Assembly: GCA_024404815.1 (NCBI GenBank)
Contig: JAKSPL010000018.1
Location: forward strand, 1-47,008
Length of the DNA stretch: 47,008 nucleotides
DNA from: Oscillospiraceae bacterium
GTDB taxonomy: Bacteria > Bacillota > Clostridia > Oscillospirales > Ruminococcaceae
Direction of reading: 5' to 3'
The notes under the pieces were generated by a model that was not told the origin of the DNA, did no database searches, and worked only from the letters and a program-made list of their open reading frames with translations. Position 1 is the first letter of the stretch. Each line of letters opens with the position of its first letter. Both the position numbers and the translations under genes were made by a program. This document shows, one piece after another, positions 1-8,495 of this stretch.

Positions 1-2
1 AT

Positions 3-55
3 AGCAGAGTTCCCCCTCACAATTTCATATCACATCGGGGTGTAGCGCAGTTGGT
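3..55 (+). repeat. Upstream copy of 53-bp direct repeat with truncated tRNA-Pro 5' end
   Basis: Positions 3-55 repeat positions 173-225 with one mismatch. The repeated unit is the leader of the tRNA-Pro gene plus its first 20 nt (CGGGGTGTAGCGCAGTTGGT at 36-55). After position 55 this copy departs from the tRNA sequence: it lacks the anticodon arm and T arm and cannot be a working tRNA. Confidence 0.85.
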
Positions 56-172
56 TGCCGCATGATTTGGGCAAAAAGTGCGAGCGCGTCCTGCGGACGA
101 TGAAGCGAGTACTTTTTGGCGCAGCGGTCAAAATTGCAGCGCAATTTTGGGCACCGCAAGCAGGGCGACCAA
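56..172. other. Hairpin-rich spacer between the two tRNA-Pro leader copies
   Basis: No coding potential was recognised. The segment holds inverted repeats CAAAAAGT (72-79) / ACTTTTTG (111-118) enclosing CGTCC (87-91) / GGACG (95-99). A second hairpin, CAAAATTG (129-136) / CAATTTTG (142-149), is flanked by GCGGT (124-128) / ACCGC (153-157). The segment ends in CGACCA (166-171), which matches the 3' end of the intact tRNA. It may be a remnant or insertion within a second tRNA copy; this is inference. Confidence 0.5.
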
Positions 173-205
173 AGCAGAGTTTCCCCTCACAATTTCATAT
201 CACAT

Positions 206-281
206 CGGGGTGTAGCGCAGTTGGTAGCGCGCCTGCTTTGGGAGCAGGATGCCGCAGGTTCGAATCCTGTCACTCCGACCA
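206..281 (+). tRNA. tRNA-Pro (anticodon TGG)
   Basis: A 76-nt cloverleaf with encoded CCA. The acceptor arm CGGGGTG (206-212) pairs with CACTCCG (271-277) with one G-U pair. The D arm contains AGTTGGTAG, the anticodon loop TTTGGGA carries TGG, and the T loop is GGTTCGAATCC. The gene is followed 10 nt later by a strong intrinsic terminator. TGG reads the proline CCN codons, mainly CCA and CCG. Confidence 0.97.
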
Positions 282-291
282 TAAACAATCG

Positions 292-327
292 GCGTATTTG
301 CGTTTTCTGACGCAAATACGCTTTTTT
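292..327 (+). terminator. Rho-independent terminator of tRNA-Pro
   Basis: An 11-bp perfect stem GCGTATTTGCG / CGCAAATACGC with an 8-nt loop, followed by six T. Confidence 0.93.
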
Positions 328-458
328 GTATTGGGACATCTTGTATTATGACTGCTGATTTATTTTTCTCGACCGGCTTGTAATATTTGACATTCTGTGT
401 TATACTGAATGAAGCAGCATCGGATTGGTGCAATCGTGAATGATTCGGAGATACACAC

Positions 459-569
459 ATGAAAGCACGATTCAAATTACTGGCAGTATTGGCATCTGCG
501 GCTCTGTTCATCCATACGATAAACAAAAGCAGCGATACGATCAGGTGTCGCTGTTTTTCTGCACAATGA
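459..569 (+). CDS. Short signal-peptide-like ORF (36 aa), possible gene remnant
   Basis: An ATG ORF with a CGGAG ribosome site about 8 nt upstream. A possible promoter is TTGTAA - 17 nt - TATACT, ending about 45 nt upstream. The peptide begins MKARFKLLAVLASAALF, which has the basic-then-hydrophobic character of a secretion signal. It then runs only about 20 polar residues with two cysteines before TGA. I recognise no family. It may be a tiny secreted peptide or the surviving 5' end of a deleted gene. The promoter of the next gene begins right after its stop. Confidence 0.35.
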   Translation: MKARFKLLAVLASAALFIHTINKSSDTIRCRCFSAQ

Positions 570-570
570 C

Positions 571-599
571 TTGTATTCACACAGAAAATGTGCTATAAT
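571..599 (+). promoter_or_regulatory. Sigma-A type promoter of the aminotransferase gene
   Basis: TTGTAT (571-576), 17-nt spacer, TATAAT (594-599). The AGGAG ribosome site at 621-625 follows. Confidence 0.8.
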
Positions 600-634
600 C
601 AGAAAGCAATCTGATACCAAAGGAGAAGAAACCC

Positions 635-1798
635 ATGCCAAGCCTTTCCAGCCGCACCGCCGATTTTACGGATTCTGTCATTCGGCGTATGACACGCATT
701 TCCAACCAGTACGGTGCAGTCAATCTTTCACAGGGATTCCCTGATTTTGAACCGCCGAAAGCCATTCTTGACCGCCTCGCAGAAGTCACCCAAGAGGATT
801 TTCACCAGTATTCCATCACATGGGGTGCGCAGAATTTCCGCGAAGCACTCGCTCAGAAAACAGAACATTTCTCAGGACGTGCCGTTGATCCCAACAGCGA
901 GATCGTTGTCACCTGCGGCAGCACAGAAGCAATGATGGCTGCAATGATGTCCGTGACCAATGCAGGAGATAAGGTCATTGTGTTCTCGCCGTTCTATGAA
1001 AATTACGGCGCAGATACGATCCTTTCGGGAGCAGACCCGATCTATGTTCCGCTGATCCCGCCGTCCTTCCGTTTTGATCCCGATGTACTGGAAGCGGCAT
1101 TCAAACAGAATCCGAAAGCAATCATCATCTGCAATCCGTCCAACCCGTGCGGAAAAGTGTTCACACGCGAAGAATTGCTTTTCATCGCAGACCTTGCAAA
1201 GAAATACGATACCTTTGTCATCACGGACGAGGTCTATGAACATATCCTCTACGCGCCGCATCAGCACGTTTATTTCAACACTCTCCCTGATATGTGGGAG
1301 CGCACCATCACTTGCAGCAGCCTTTCCAAAACCTACTCCATCACAGGCTGGCGGCTTGGCTATGTCATTGCACCTGCCGGTATTATCGAAACCGTCAAGA
1401 AAGTCCACGATTTTCTGACAGTCGGCGCAGCAGCACCCTTGCAGGAAGCGGCAGTCACAGGTCTGCGGTTCGGTGACGAATATTATCATGAATTGCAGAA
1501 AACCTATACCGAAAAGCGTGATTTGATGCTGAAAGGTCTGGACACGCTCGGGATTCCACACACAGTCCCTGAAGGTGCATATTACATCCTGCTCGATATC
1601 TCCGAATTCGGATACGACAATGATCTTGTATTCGCAGAGGACCTCGCACGCAAGGTCGGTGTCGGTACGGTTCCCGGCTCTTCGTTCTTCAAAGAACCCG
1701 AAAACCGCTATGTCCGCATTCACTTTGCAAAAAAAGAGGACACGCTGAATGAAGCGCTGAACCGTCTGAACGATATGCACAGAAAAATGCAGAAATGA
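635..1798 (+). CDS. PLP-dependent aminotransferase, class I/II
   Basis: A 387-aa fold type I aminotransferase that transfers an amino group between an amino acid and a 2-oxoacid in the cytoplasm. Visible family landmarks are LSQGFPDF near residue 31, NPSNP (167-171) around the carboxylate/PLP contact, TDEVYEH with Asp198 facing the PLP ring nitrogen, SLSKTYSITGWRLGY with the Schiff-base lysine at 232, and RIHFA near the C terminus. The SQGFPDF signature resembles the kynurenine/methionine aminotransferase branch, but substrate cannot be assigned from sequence alone. The start is supported by AGGAG nine nt upstream. Full length, transcribed alone from its own promoter. Confidence 0.93.
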   Translation: MPSLSSRTADFTDSVIRRMTRISNQYGAVNLSQGFPDFEPPKAILDRLAEVTQEDFHQYSITWGAQNFREALAQKTEHFSGRAVDPNSEIVVTCGSTEAMMAAMMSVTNAGDKVIVFSPFYENYGADTILSGADPIYVPLIPPSFRFDPDVLEAAFKQNPKAIIICNPSNPCGKVFTREELLFIADLAKKYDTFVITDEVYEHILYAPHQHVYFNTLPDMWERTITCSSLSKTYSITGWRLGYVIAPAGIIETVKKVHDFLTVGAAAPLQEAAVTGLRFGDEYYHELQKTYTEKRDLMLKGLDTLGIPHTVPEGAYYILLDISEFGYDNDLVFAEDLARKVGVGTVPGSSFFKEPENRYVRIHFAKKEDTLNEALNRLNDMHRKMQK

Positions 1799-1855
1799 TT
1801 GCAGACAATACGATTCTCCCCCTTATAGTTCCCGTTTTTGAAAAGGAATGATAAC

Positions 1856-2575
1856 ATGAAAAAATTCTATGAGAAAAGCGAAATATGGTTTGCTGTTGTG
1901 TGGATCATCATTTATGTCGTTGTCATGGGAAATCTCAGAAACAATTTTGGTGACGGCAGTCCGATCTCCACGCTGGGCTTAGGGATCCTCGCCATTGTTC
2001 TTACAGTATTTATTGTGAAGAACGGTTTGCATCGGAAATACGGATTCACAGGCGTTCAGAATGCAAAGCGGTATCTGTTCTTTCTTCCGCTGATTCTCCT
2101 CATATCGGTGAATTTCTGGTCGGGCATCTCACCGCATGACAGAGGACTGACTCAGGTTTTCGCCGTGCTGAATATGGCGTTGGTCGGATACGTTGAGGAG
2201 ATCATTTTTCGCGGCTTGCTGTTCAAGGCGATCGAAAAAGAAAATACAAAGCGCGGCATCATCATTTCTGCGGTCACATTCGGTGCAGGTCATATCATCA
2301 ATCTGCTGACAGGGCAGGCAACTGCCGATACGGTTTTACAAATCATCTATGCTGTGGCGATCGGCTTTGCATTTGTCATGGTATTCTATAAAAGCAAAAG
2401 CCTTATCCCCTGCATTCTGACACACAGCCTGATCGACATGACATCCAAATTCTCAGGTCAAGGCACGCCTGCCATGCATTCTATCGCGGCAGTCTTTCTC
2501 ACCGTTGTTGCAGGCGGCTATGCGCTTTATCTTGCAAAGCAGAACGATACGGTACAGCGATCTGCTTCGGAATGA
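1856..2575 (+). CDS. CPBP-family intramembrane metalloprotease
   Basis: A 239-aa hydrophobic protein with several membrane helices. It carries the three CPBP (CAAX protease / bacteriocin-processing, Abi) motifs: EEIIFRG with the Glu-Glu pair near residues 114-115 and Arg119, FGAGH with His146, and a late HSLIDM. These residues form the metal site of membrane-embedded glutamic/metalloproteases. The ATG at 1856 with AAAGGA eight nt upstream is preferred over a TTG 18 nt earlier. Such proteins process membrane or lipid-modified peptides or give self-immunity; the target here is unknown. It lies 57 nt after the aminotransferase and is closed by a strong terminator. Confidence 0.9.
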   Translation: MKKFYEKSEIWFAVVWIIIYVVVMGNLRNNFGDGSPISTLGLGILAIVLTVFIVKNGLHRKYGFTGVQNAKRYLFFLPLILLISVNFWSGISPHDRGLTQVFAVLNMALVGYVEEIIFRGLLFKAIEKENTKRGIIISAVTFGAGHIINLLTGQATADTVLQIIYAVAIGFAFVMVFYKSKSLIPCILTHSLIDMTSKFSGQGTPAMHSIAAVFLTVVAGGYALYLAKQNDTVQRSASE

Positions 2576-2600
2576 ACCATTCGCCAAACACGCATACATC

Positions 2601-2644
2601 AAAACGCCCCGTGTGTTCCGTCAAAAACACACGGGGCGTTTTCT
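2601..2644 (+). terminator. Rho-independent terminator after the CPBP protease gene
   Basis: A 16-bp perfect stem (2601-2616 / 2627-2642, core AACGCCCCGTGTGT) flanked by A and T runs; it could work in both directions. Confidence 0.93.
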
Positions 2645-2687
2645 TGCAGTATTGTTGTCAATGCGAATCCGAAATGTATATTGCTTC

Positions 2688-2716
2688 TTGACAGATGCGA
2701 TGCGTTGTGTTATGAT
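2688..2716 (+). promoter_or_regulatory. Promoter of the aldo/keto reductase gene
   Basis: TTGACA (2688-2693), 17-nt spacer, TATGAT (2711-2716). A strong AGGAGGGG ribosome site starts at 2739. Confidence 0.85.
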
Positions 2717-2752
2717 ACAAACAGAATACCATGAAATAAGGAGGGGAATCCT

Positions 2753-3877
2753 ATGAATCAGAATGATATCTTTGAAAATTCCAAGCTTGGTTTCGGCATG
2801 ATGCGGCTGCCCGAACAGGACGGCAAGATCGACTATGACCATGTTTGCCGTATGGTGGACAAATACATGGATGCCGGCATGAACTATTTTGACACCGCTT
2901 ATGTCTATCACAGCGGAAACTCCGAGATCGCGGCGAGAGAATGCCTTGTCAAGCGGTATCCGCGCGATAGCTTTCGGCTTGCAACAAAACTCCCTGCATG
3001 GTGCATGAAAACGCCTGACGACAGGGACAGAATCTTCAATGAACAGCTCGAACGCACAGGTGTCGATTACTTCGACTTCTATCTCCTGCATTCGCTGGAG
3101 GACGGCAACAACTACGATACCTACGAGAAATTCGACTGCTTCGAATGGGGAATGCAAAAGAAAAAGGAAGGAAAGATCAGACACTTCGGCTTCTCCTTCC
3201 ACGGTACCCCTGCCCTGCTGGAACAGGTACTCGACAAGCATCCCGAAATCGAATTTGTCCAGATTCAGCTCAATTATGCAGACTGGAAAAATCCGCTGGT
3301 GCAGTCGGGCGCTTTGTATGAGATCTTGCACAGCAGAAATATCCCGATGATCATTATGGAACCTGTCAAGGGCGGTACACTCGCCTCCTTGCAGCCTGCA
3401 CTCGAACAAAAACTCAAAGCCGCAAGACCGCAATCCTCCATTGCATCCTGGGCACTGCGATTTGTCGGTTCTCTGCCGGGTGTGCTGACCATTCTTTCGG
3501 GTATGTCCAATGACGAACAAATGGATGACAATATCCGCACATTTACGGACTTCGAACCGCTTTCAGAGGACGAACAAAAATGCATTGCGGAAGTCAATGA
3601 AGTCATGTTCAATTCTCCGCTGATCGGCTGCACTGCCTGCCGATACTGCTGTGACGGCTGTCCTTCCTCCATCAACATTCCTGAGATATTCCGCATTCTG
3701 AATACCATCCGCCTCTACGGCGAAGAATGGCGTTCTTCCAACTTCTATCAGGGGCTGACCGCACAGGGCGGCAAGGCAAATGACTGTCTGGAATGCGGTC
3801 AATGCGAAGGCGTTTGCCCACAGCACCTTCCTATCATCGAACTGCTCAAAGAAGCCTCCGAACACCTCGACCGATAA
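2753..3877 (+). CDS. Aldo/keto reductase with C-terminal 4Fe-4S ferredoxin domain
   Basis: A 374-aa cytoplasmic oxidoreductase. The N-terminal TIM barrel carries the AKR tetrad in order: Asp47 and Tyr52 (YFDTAYVYHSG), Lys79 (ATKLP) and His113 (LLHS). The C-terminal part adds two cysteine clusters, CTACRYCCDGCP and CLECGQCEGVCP, typical of the ferredoxin-like extension found in many anaerobe AKRs. Known family role is NAD(P)H-dependent carbonyl reduction; the Fe-S domain suggests electron exchange with ferredoxin, but substrate is unknown. Monocistronic, between its own promoter and terminator. Confidence 0.93.
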   Translation: MNQNDIFENSKLGFGMMRLPEQDGKIDYDHVCRMVDKYMDAGMNYFDTAYVYHSGNSEIAARECLVKRYPRDSFRLATKLPAWCMKTPDDRDRIFNEQLERTGVDYFDFYLLHSLEDGNNYDTYEKFDCFEWGMQKKKEGKIRHFGFSFHGTPALLEQVLDKHPEIEFVQIQLNYADWKNPLVQSGALYEILHSRNIPMIIMEPVKGGTLASLQPALEQKLKAARPQSSIASWALRFVGSLPGVLTILSGMSNDEQMDDNIRTFTDFEPLSEDEQKCIAEVNEVMFNSPLIGCTACRYCCDGCPSSINIPEIFRILNTIRLYGEEWRSSNFYQGLTAQGGKANDCLECGQCEGVCPQHLPIIELLKEASEHLDR

Positions 3878-3885
3878 TTCCAAAG

Positions 3886-3924
3886 ACGCCATAGTACCCG
3901 TTCGGTACTATGGCGTTTCGTTTT
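3886..3924 (+). terminator. Rho-independent terminator after the aldo/keto reductase
   Basis: A 13-bp perfect stem ACGCCATAGTACC / GGTACTATGGCGT with a 5-nt loop, then TTCGTTTT. Confidence 0.9.
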
Positions 3925-4017
3925 GCAGACGATTCAAAACAGATACTGCCCCGTCAACATACTTTCCGCCATAAAACCAATGCCGCAGGTATATTTCGCA
4001 AGTTCTGAAATTTCCAC

Positions 4018-4046
4018 TTGCTTTTTCAGTCAAAATCCTGTATAAT
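4018..4046 (+). promoter_or_regulatory. Promoter of the lon-engB operon
   Basis: TTGCTT (4018-4023), 17-nt spacer, TATAAT (4041-4046). The start codon is about 85 nt downstream. No CIRCE or other heat-shock operator is visible. Confidence 0.8.
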
Positions 4047-4130
4047 AAGATTAGATACTCAGGCGATGCCATACGGCTGCACACGTATGACATCCGGCAA
4101 TCCACCGTGCAGGGTAGATAGGAATTCCAC

Positions 4131-6575
4131 ATGAAAGAAATACCAAATGAAAATCGCCGCACTTCCCCGAAGCTCCCGATGATCGCACTGCGGGGCGTGG
4201 TCGGCTTTCCAAATATGCTGCTGCATTTCGATGTTGCACGCGAAATGTCCGAAAAAGCACTCGAAGCAGCCCTCGCAGGCAACCGCAAAATTTTCCTGCT
4301 CGCACAGCGCGACATTATGGAAGAATCCCCGAAAGAATCCGATCTCTATAAAATCGGTCTGGTTGCGGAGATCCGTCAGGTACTCCATACAGGCGATTGC
4401 AGCCGCGTGCTGGTCGAATGCCTGCACCGTGCAAAGCTGCTCAATATGTCCCAGACAGACGGCTATCTGACTGCTGTATACCGCCTGATGCCGCATTACA
4501 GCCGCGCAAAAATGGATGACACAGAACTGACGGCTGTTTCCCGTGCGCTGAAAGAAACTTTCACCAAGTACAGCAAATTCTTTGAAAAACTTCCGAACGA
4601 ACTGGTCGAACGTGTTCTCGAAGAAGATGACCCCAAAGAACTGTTTGATGCCATCGCGTTCAATGTCCGGCTCGGATTCACCGACAAGCAGATGATGCTC
4701 GAAGAAAGCAACCTCTTTCTCCGCCTGACCATGCTCTATGCCGTTCTCGCACGCGAAGTCGAGGTGCTGGAGATCGAACACGATTTGCAGGACAAGGTGC
4801 AGGAGCATATGGACAAAGGACAGCGTGAATACTTCCTGCGCGAACAGATGAAAGTCATCAGCGAAGAACTCGGCGAAGATGACGGGCAGGAGGAAGTCTA
4901 CCGCTACCTCATCGCCATCGAGGGGCTCGGACTCTCTGAGGAAGACACGGAAAAACTCTCCCACGAAGCGGAACGCCTGCTGAAAATGCCGTCGTCGTCG
5001 CAGGAGGCTTATGTCATCCGCAACTATCTTGACGCGGTACTGGCATTGCCGTGGGGCGAGAAAACAAAGGAAAAGCTCGATATTCCGAAAGCCGCCGCAC
5101 TGCTCGACAAAGAACATTACGGCTTGAAGCGCGTCAAGGAACGTGTGCTGGAAAGCATGAGCGTCCATGCGCTGAAACCCGATGTGACAGGACAGATCAT
5201 CTGTCTGGTCGGCCCTCCCGGTGTCGGCAAAACTTCCATCGGTAAGTCGATCGCCAAAGCACTCGGCAGAAAATATGTCCGTGTGTCGCTGGGCGGCATC
5301 AAGGATGAAGCAGACATTCGCGGTCACCGCAAAACCTATGTCGGCGCAATGCCCGGCAGAATTATGGAGGCCATGCGGCAGGCAGGCTCGATGAATCCCA
5401 TGATCCTGCTCGATGAGATCGACAAAATGGGCAACGACTACAAGGGCGACCCTGCATCCGCTATGCTCGAAGTCCTCGACAGCGAACAGAACCATGCGTT
5501 CCGCGACCACTTCCTTGAAGTGCCGTTCGATCTGAGTCAGGTCATGTTCGTCACGACTGCAAACACAACTGAAACCATCCCCGCGCCGCTGCTCGACCGT
5601 ATGGAGGTCATTGAGCTGAACTCTTACACGCGCGAGGAGAAATACCATATCGGAAAAGAGCATCTGCTCAAAAAGCAAATCAAGCAAAACGGTCTGCGCG
5701 CGGCACAGATCCGCATTACGGACGCCGCGATCTATGACCTCATCGACTACTATACCAAAGAAGCAGGCGTCAGAAATCTGGAGCGTCAGATCGGTACGCT
5801 CTGCCGCAAAGCCGCGAAAACCATTGTGTCAGGCGATGCGAAAAAGGTACAGTATACCCCTGAATCGCTCGAAGCCGTACTCGGTCCGCACAAGTATACC
5901 GACGATTTCCATGCGGTCGAGGATTCGGTCGGACTGGTCAACGGTCTGGCATGGACAAGTGTCGGCGGTGTGCTGATGCCGCTCGAAGTCCTGACGATGG
6001 ACGGCAAGGGCGAATTACAGCTCACAGGCTCGCTCGGCGATGTGATGAAAGAAAGCGCGAAGCTTGCTGTGTCCTATGCACGGAGCGTTGCACGCAGATA
6101 TGACATCAACCCCGATCTGTTCAAGGCGAAGGATATCCACATTCACGCGCCCGAAGGTGCTGTCCCGAAGGACGGCCCGAGCGCAGGTGTCACCATGACA
6201 ACGGCTCTGATCTCTGCCATGTCAGGAATCCCTGTCCGCCACGACATTGCCATGACAGGCGAGATCACCCTTCACGGCAAGGTTCTGCCGATCGGCGGAC
6301 TTGTCGAAAAATCCATGGCGGCATACAAAGCAGGCATCCGCACGGTGCTGATTCCTGCGGCGAATGTCCCTGACCTCGCAGAACTGGACGAGTCAATTCG
6401 CGCACAGATGGAATTTATCCCCTGTGAAACGCTCGATACGGTGCTGAAAACGGCACTCAGACCGCCGCAGTACGACATTCAGCTCGAACCGCTGCGCCCC
6501 GAAGAAGCCGCAATGCTTTCCATTCCTGCCATGCCGCAGGTCTGGGGACAGGTCGATTCCAACCCGAAAACCTGA
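4131..6575 (+). CDS. lon: ATP-dependent protease Lon (LonA)
   Basis: An 814-aa three-part Lon, of usual LonA length. The N-terminal substrate domain begins near [15 protein letters not shown] and is followed by a long helical region (about 180-310). The AAA+ module has Walker [10 protein letters not shown] (361-369, Lys367) and Walker [10 protein letters not shown]. The C-terminal serine-lysine protease domain has Ser684 in DGPSAG and Lys727 in GGLVEK. It degrades misfolded and regulatory proteins in the cytoplasm. It is followed 32 nt later by engB, the same pairing as lonA-ysxC of Bacillus. Confidence 0.98.
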   Translation: MKEIPNENRRTSPKLPMIALRGVVGFPNMLLHFDVAREMSEKALEAALAGNRKIFLLAQRDIMEESPKESDLYKIGLVAEIRQVLHTGDCSRVLVECLHRAKLLNMSQTDGYLTAVYRLMPHYSRAKMDDTELTAVSRALKETFTKYSKFFEKLPNELVERVLEEDDPKELFDAIAFNVRLGFTDKQMMLEESNLFLRLTMLYAVLAREVEVLEIEHDLQDKVQEHMDKGQREYFLREQMKVISEELGEDDGQEEVYRYLIAIEGLGLSEEDTEKLSHEAERLLKMPSSSQEAYVIRNYLDAVLALPWGEKTKEKLDIPKAAALLDKEHYGLKRVKERVLESMSVHALKPDVTGQIICLVGPPGVGKTSIGKSIAKALGRKYVRVSLGGIKDEADIRGHRKTYVGAMPGRIMEAMRQAGSMNPMILLDEIDKMGNDYKGDPASAMLEVLDSEQNHAFRDHFLEVPFDLSQVMFVTTANTTETIPAPLLDRMEVIELNSYTREEKYHIGKEHLLKKQIKQNGLRAAQIRITDAAIYDLIDYYTKEAGVRNLERQIGTLCRKAAKTIVSGDAKKVQYTPESLEAVLGPHKYTDDFHAVEDSVGLVNGLAWTSVGGVLMPLEVLTMDGKGELQLTGSLGDVMKESAKLAVSYARSVARRYDINPDLFKAKDIHIHAPEGAVPKDGPSAGVTMTTALISAMSGIPVRHDIAMTGEITLHGKVLPIGGLVEKSMAAYKAGIRTVLIPAANVPDLAELDESIRAQMEFIPCETLDTVLKTALRPPQYDIQLEPLRPEEAAMLSIPAMPQVWGQVDSNPKT

Positions 6576-6607
6576 ACGCCAAACATCCCGACGGAGTGTG
6601 AAAAACA

Positions 6608-7216
6608 TTGAACTGGAACCAAGCAGAATTTGAATCCTCATTCGGCACCGCAAAACAGCTTCGCCCCTGTAACGGCGCGGAGATCGCTTTCGCAGGACGT
6701 TCGAATGTCGGAAAATCCACGCTGATCAACAAGCTGTTCAACCGCAAGAACCTTGCGCGTGTCAGCTCTGTCCCCGGCAAAACCGCGACCATCAATTTCT
6801 ACCGCTGCGGCGATGTCACGCTCGTAGACCTCCCCGGCTACGGCTATGCCAAAACCGCAAAATCGGAGCTCCACCGCTGGCGCGACCTCATCAACGGGTA
6901 TTTGCAGGCGGAACGCGATGTCCGTGCGGTATTTCAACTGGTCGATATGCGCCATGCACCCACAAAAGACGATCTCCAGATGATCGACTTTCTCATGGAT
7001 ACAGAAATGCCGTTTGTGCTTGTCCTCACAAAAGCCGACAAGCTCAACAAAACCGAACGCGAAAAACGGCTTGCCGCGCTTCCGACCGAGATTCCGCAGT
7101 TCGAGGACATTACAACGATCATCTTTTCGTCCATGACGGGCGAGGGTGTCGAGGAACTGCGTGCGCTCACCGAAGAAATTACTGTTCCCATCGAGGACGA
7201 CGAAGCAGACGCATAA
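6608..7216 (+). CDS. engB: Ribosome biogenesis GTP-binding protein EngB/YsxC
   Basis: A 202-aa TRAFAC-class GTPase needed for assembly of the 50S subunit. G1 is GRSNVGKST, followed by a G2-region threonine in VPGKTATIN, G3 DLPGYGYAK, G4 TKAD and a G5 SSMTGEG region. The start codon is TTG at 6608, preceded by GGAG about 11 nt upstream. Any ATG start would cut into the GTPase core. Co-transcribed with lon. Confidence 0.96.
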   Translation: MNWNQAEFESSFGTAKQLRPCNGAEIAFAGRSNVGKSTLINKLFNRKNLARVSSVPGKTATINFYRCGDVTLVDLPGYGYAKTAKSELHRWRDLINGYLQAERDVRAVFQLVDMRHAPTKDDLQMIDFLMDTEMPFVLVLTKADKLNKTEREKRLAALPTEIPQFEDITTIIFSSMTGEGVEELRALTEEITVPIEDDEADA

Positions 7217-7240
7217 ACAGTCACACTTTCTCCCCTGCCG

Positions 7241-7248
7241 CATATACT
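7241..7248 (+). promoter_or_regulatory. Possible sigma-E type -10 element upstream of spoVM
   Basis: CATATACT fits the sporulation sigma-E -10 pattern CATAYAMT and lies 30 nt before the spoVM ATG. B. subtilis spoVM is sigma-E controlled. The matching -35 is weak, so this is tentative. Confidence 0.35.
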
Positions 7249-7277
7249 GTGGTATCCAAACAGAGGAGGGATGCCTT

Positions 7278-7370
7278 ATGAAGGTCGTTGTGGTCAGAAG
7301 TCCGCGCCTGCTGTCGGGAATCTTTCGGCTCGTGTTTCACATCCGAAAAGAATCCTGCGAAACAGAATAA
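7278..7370 (+). CDS. spoVM: Stage V sporulation protein SpoVM (30 aa)
   Basis: A 30-codon ORF with a canonical AGGAGG site at 7264-7269. The peptide starts MKVVVVRSPRLLSGIFR. It lines up with B. subtilis SpoVM (MKFYTIKLPKFLGGIVR) at Met-Lys, the basic residue at 7, Pro9, the basic residue at 10, Leu12, Gly14-Ile15 and Arg17. SpoVM is an amphipathic peptide that recognises the convex forespore membrane and anchors SpoIVA for spore coat assembly. It is slightly longer than the 26-aa Bacillus peptide. It is too short for routine gene callers and lies between engB and a terminator. Confidence 0.85.
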   Translation: MKVVVVRSPRLLSGIFRLVFHIRKESCETE

Positions 7371-7416
7371 AAATCGCCCCTGCATTGCGGCTGTTCCGCT
7401 TGCAGGGGCGATTTTA
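7369..7416. terminator. Bidirectional terminator between spoVM and tsaB
   Basis: A 16-bp stem (core AAATCGCCCCTGCA, 7369-7384 with 7401-7416), A-rich on one side and T-rich on the other. It serves convergent spoVM (plus) and tsaB (minus). Confidence 0.92.
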
Positions 7417-7417
7417 T

Positions 7418-8065
7418 TTATCCGATCTTGACTTCTTGCAGGTAATTGACCACGAGTTCTTCGGGCGTACACGTCTCTTTTTCTGCCGCCGCCATGCAGA
7501 TTCCGCAGGCAGACTGGTTGCAGAGATGCATCGGTGCAGGAACAGCCGCTTCGCATATCGGGCGCAGCAGCGAAATGCCGTCACCAATGACTGTCACCGT
7601 TTCGCCATATGCAGCGATCTGTGCGGCGATCTCCTCGACAGGCATCACCTTGTCGTCCGTCCGCCGCGTCACACGCTGTCCGTCACTCTCGAAAAACGCG
7701 CAGTAACAGAGATTTTGTCTTGCAGTCAGACACGCGCAGAGCAGTCCTTTTGTGCCGCAGAGATTCCACGCCAAGCCTTCCAGCGTCGAAACACCGACAC
7801 AGTTTTTTTGCCCTGCATACGCCATCGCCTGCATCGCCGCAATGCCGATGCGCAAGCCCGTATACGAACCCGGCCCGACTGCGACCGCAAAGGTGTCCAC
7901 ATCCTGCACGGTATGTCCCGTTTCCGCAAGCAGGTCTTTTACCATCGGCAGCAGAATCTGCGAATGGGAACGTGCGGTGTAGAGCATCCGATAGCCGAGC
8001 AGAACACCGTTCTCCGAAACCGACGCAGATGCGGTCTTTCCGGATGTATCAACAGCTAAAATCAT
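7418..8065 (-). CDS. tsaB: tRNA t6A37 threonylcarbamoyltransferase subunit TsaB
   Basis: A 215-aa actin-like ASKHA-fold protein (YeaZ family). It starts MILAVDTSGKTASASV and contains the conserved AVAVGPGSYTGLRIG segment. TsaB forms a complex with TsaD and TsaE that makes N6-threonylcarbamoyl-A37 on ANN-decoding tRNAs. TsaB is the non-catalytic partner. It overlaps tsaE by 17 nt, indicating translational coupling. tsaD and tsaC are not in the window. Confidence 0.95.
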   Translation of the reverse strand: MILAVDTSGKTASASVSENGVLLGYRMLYTARSHSQILLPMVKDLLAETGHTVQDVDTFAVAVGPGSYTGLRIGIAAMQAMAYAGQKNCVGVSTLEGLAWNLCGTKGLLCACLTARQNLCYCAFFESDGQRVTRRTDDKVMPVEEIAAQIAAYGETVTVIGDGISLLRPICEAAVPAPMHLCNQSACGICMAAAEKETCTPEELVVNYLQEVKIG

Positions 8066-8495
8066 GCAGATATTCCTCCCCTGTTACTGTGATTTGCCGC
8101 GGCGCATCGCCCATGCCCTCCATGCGGATCTCGATGCGCTTTTCGGGCAGGCACTCCGCAATGTTCTCTGCCCATTCGATCACAAAAACGGCATCCTCCA
8201 ACGGGTAGTCCCAGAAGCCTGTCGTTTCCAGCGCATCGGGCGAGGTCACGCGGTACATATCAAAATGATAGATGGAAATGCACCCATCTGCGTGATATTC
8301 GTTGACCAGTGCAAAGGTCGGGGAGCTGACAATATCAGGCAGACCGAGTCCGCGTGCCAGACCGTGTGTAAAGGTCGTTTTGCCTGCACCCAAGCCGCCG
8401 AAAAATGCAATACAGGTGCCGCGTGTCAGCGACCTCCCGATTTTTTCAGCAAATGCTTGTGTTTGTGATGGTGAATCAGATTGATACCGAATCAT
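8049..8495 (-). CDS. tsaE: tRNA t6A37 biosynthesis ATPase TsaE
   Basis: A 148-aa P-loop ATPase. Walker A is GGLGAGKTT; the family motifs SPTFALVNEY and HFDMYR follow. TsaE drives turnover of the TsaBD complex during t6A formation. It overlaps tsaB downstream by 17 nt and the unknown gene upstream by 20 nt, so the three genes form one operon. Confidence 0.95.
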   Translation of the reverse strand: MIRYQSDSPSQTQAFAEKIGRSLTRGTCIAFFGGLGAGKTTFTHGLARGLGLPDIVSSPTFALVNEYHADGCISIYHFDMYRVTSPDALETTGFWDYPLEDAVFVIEWAENIAECLPEKRIEIRMEGMGDAPRQITVTGEEYLHDFSC

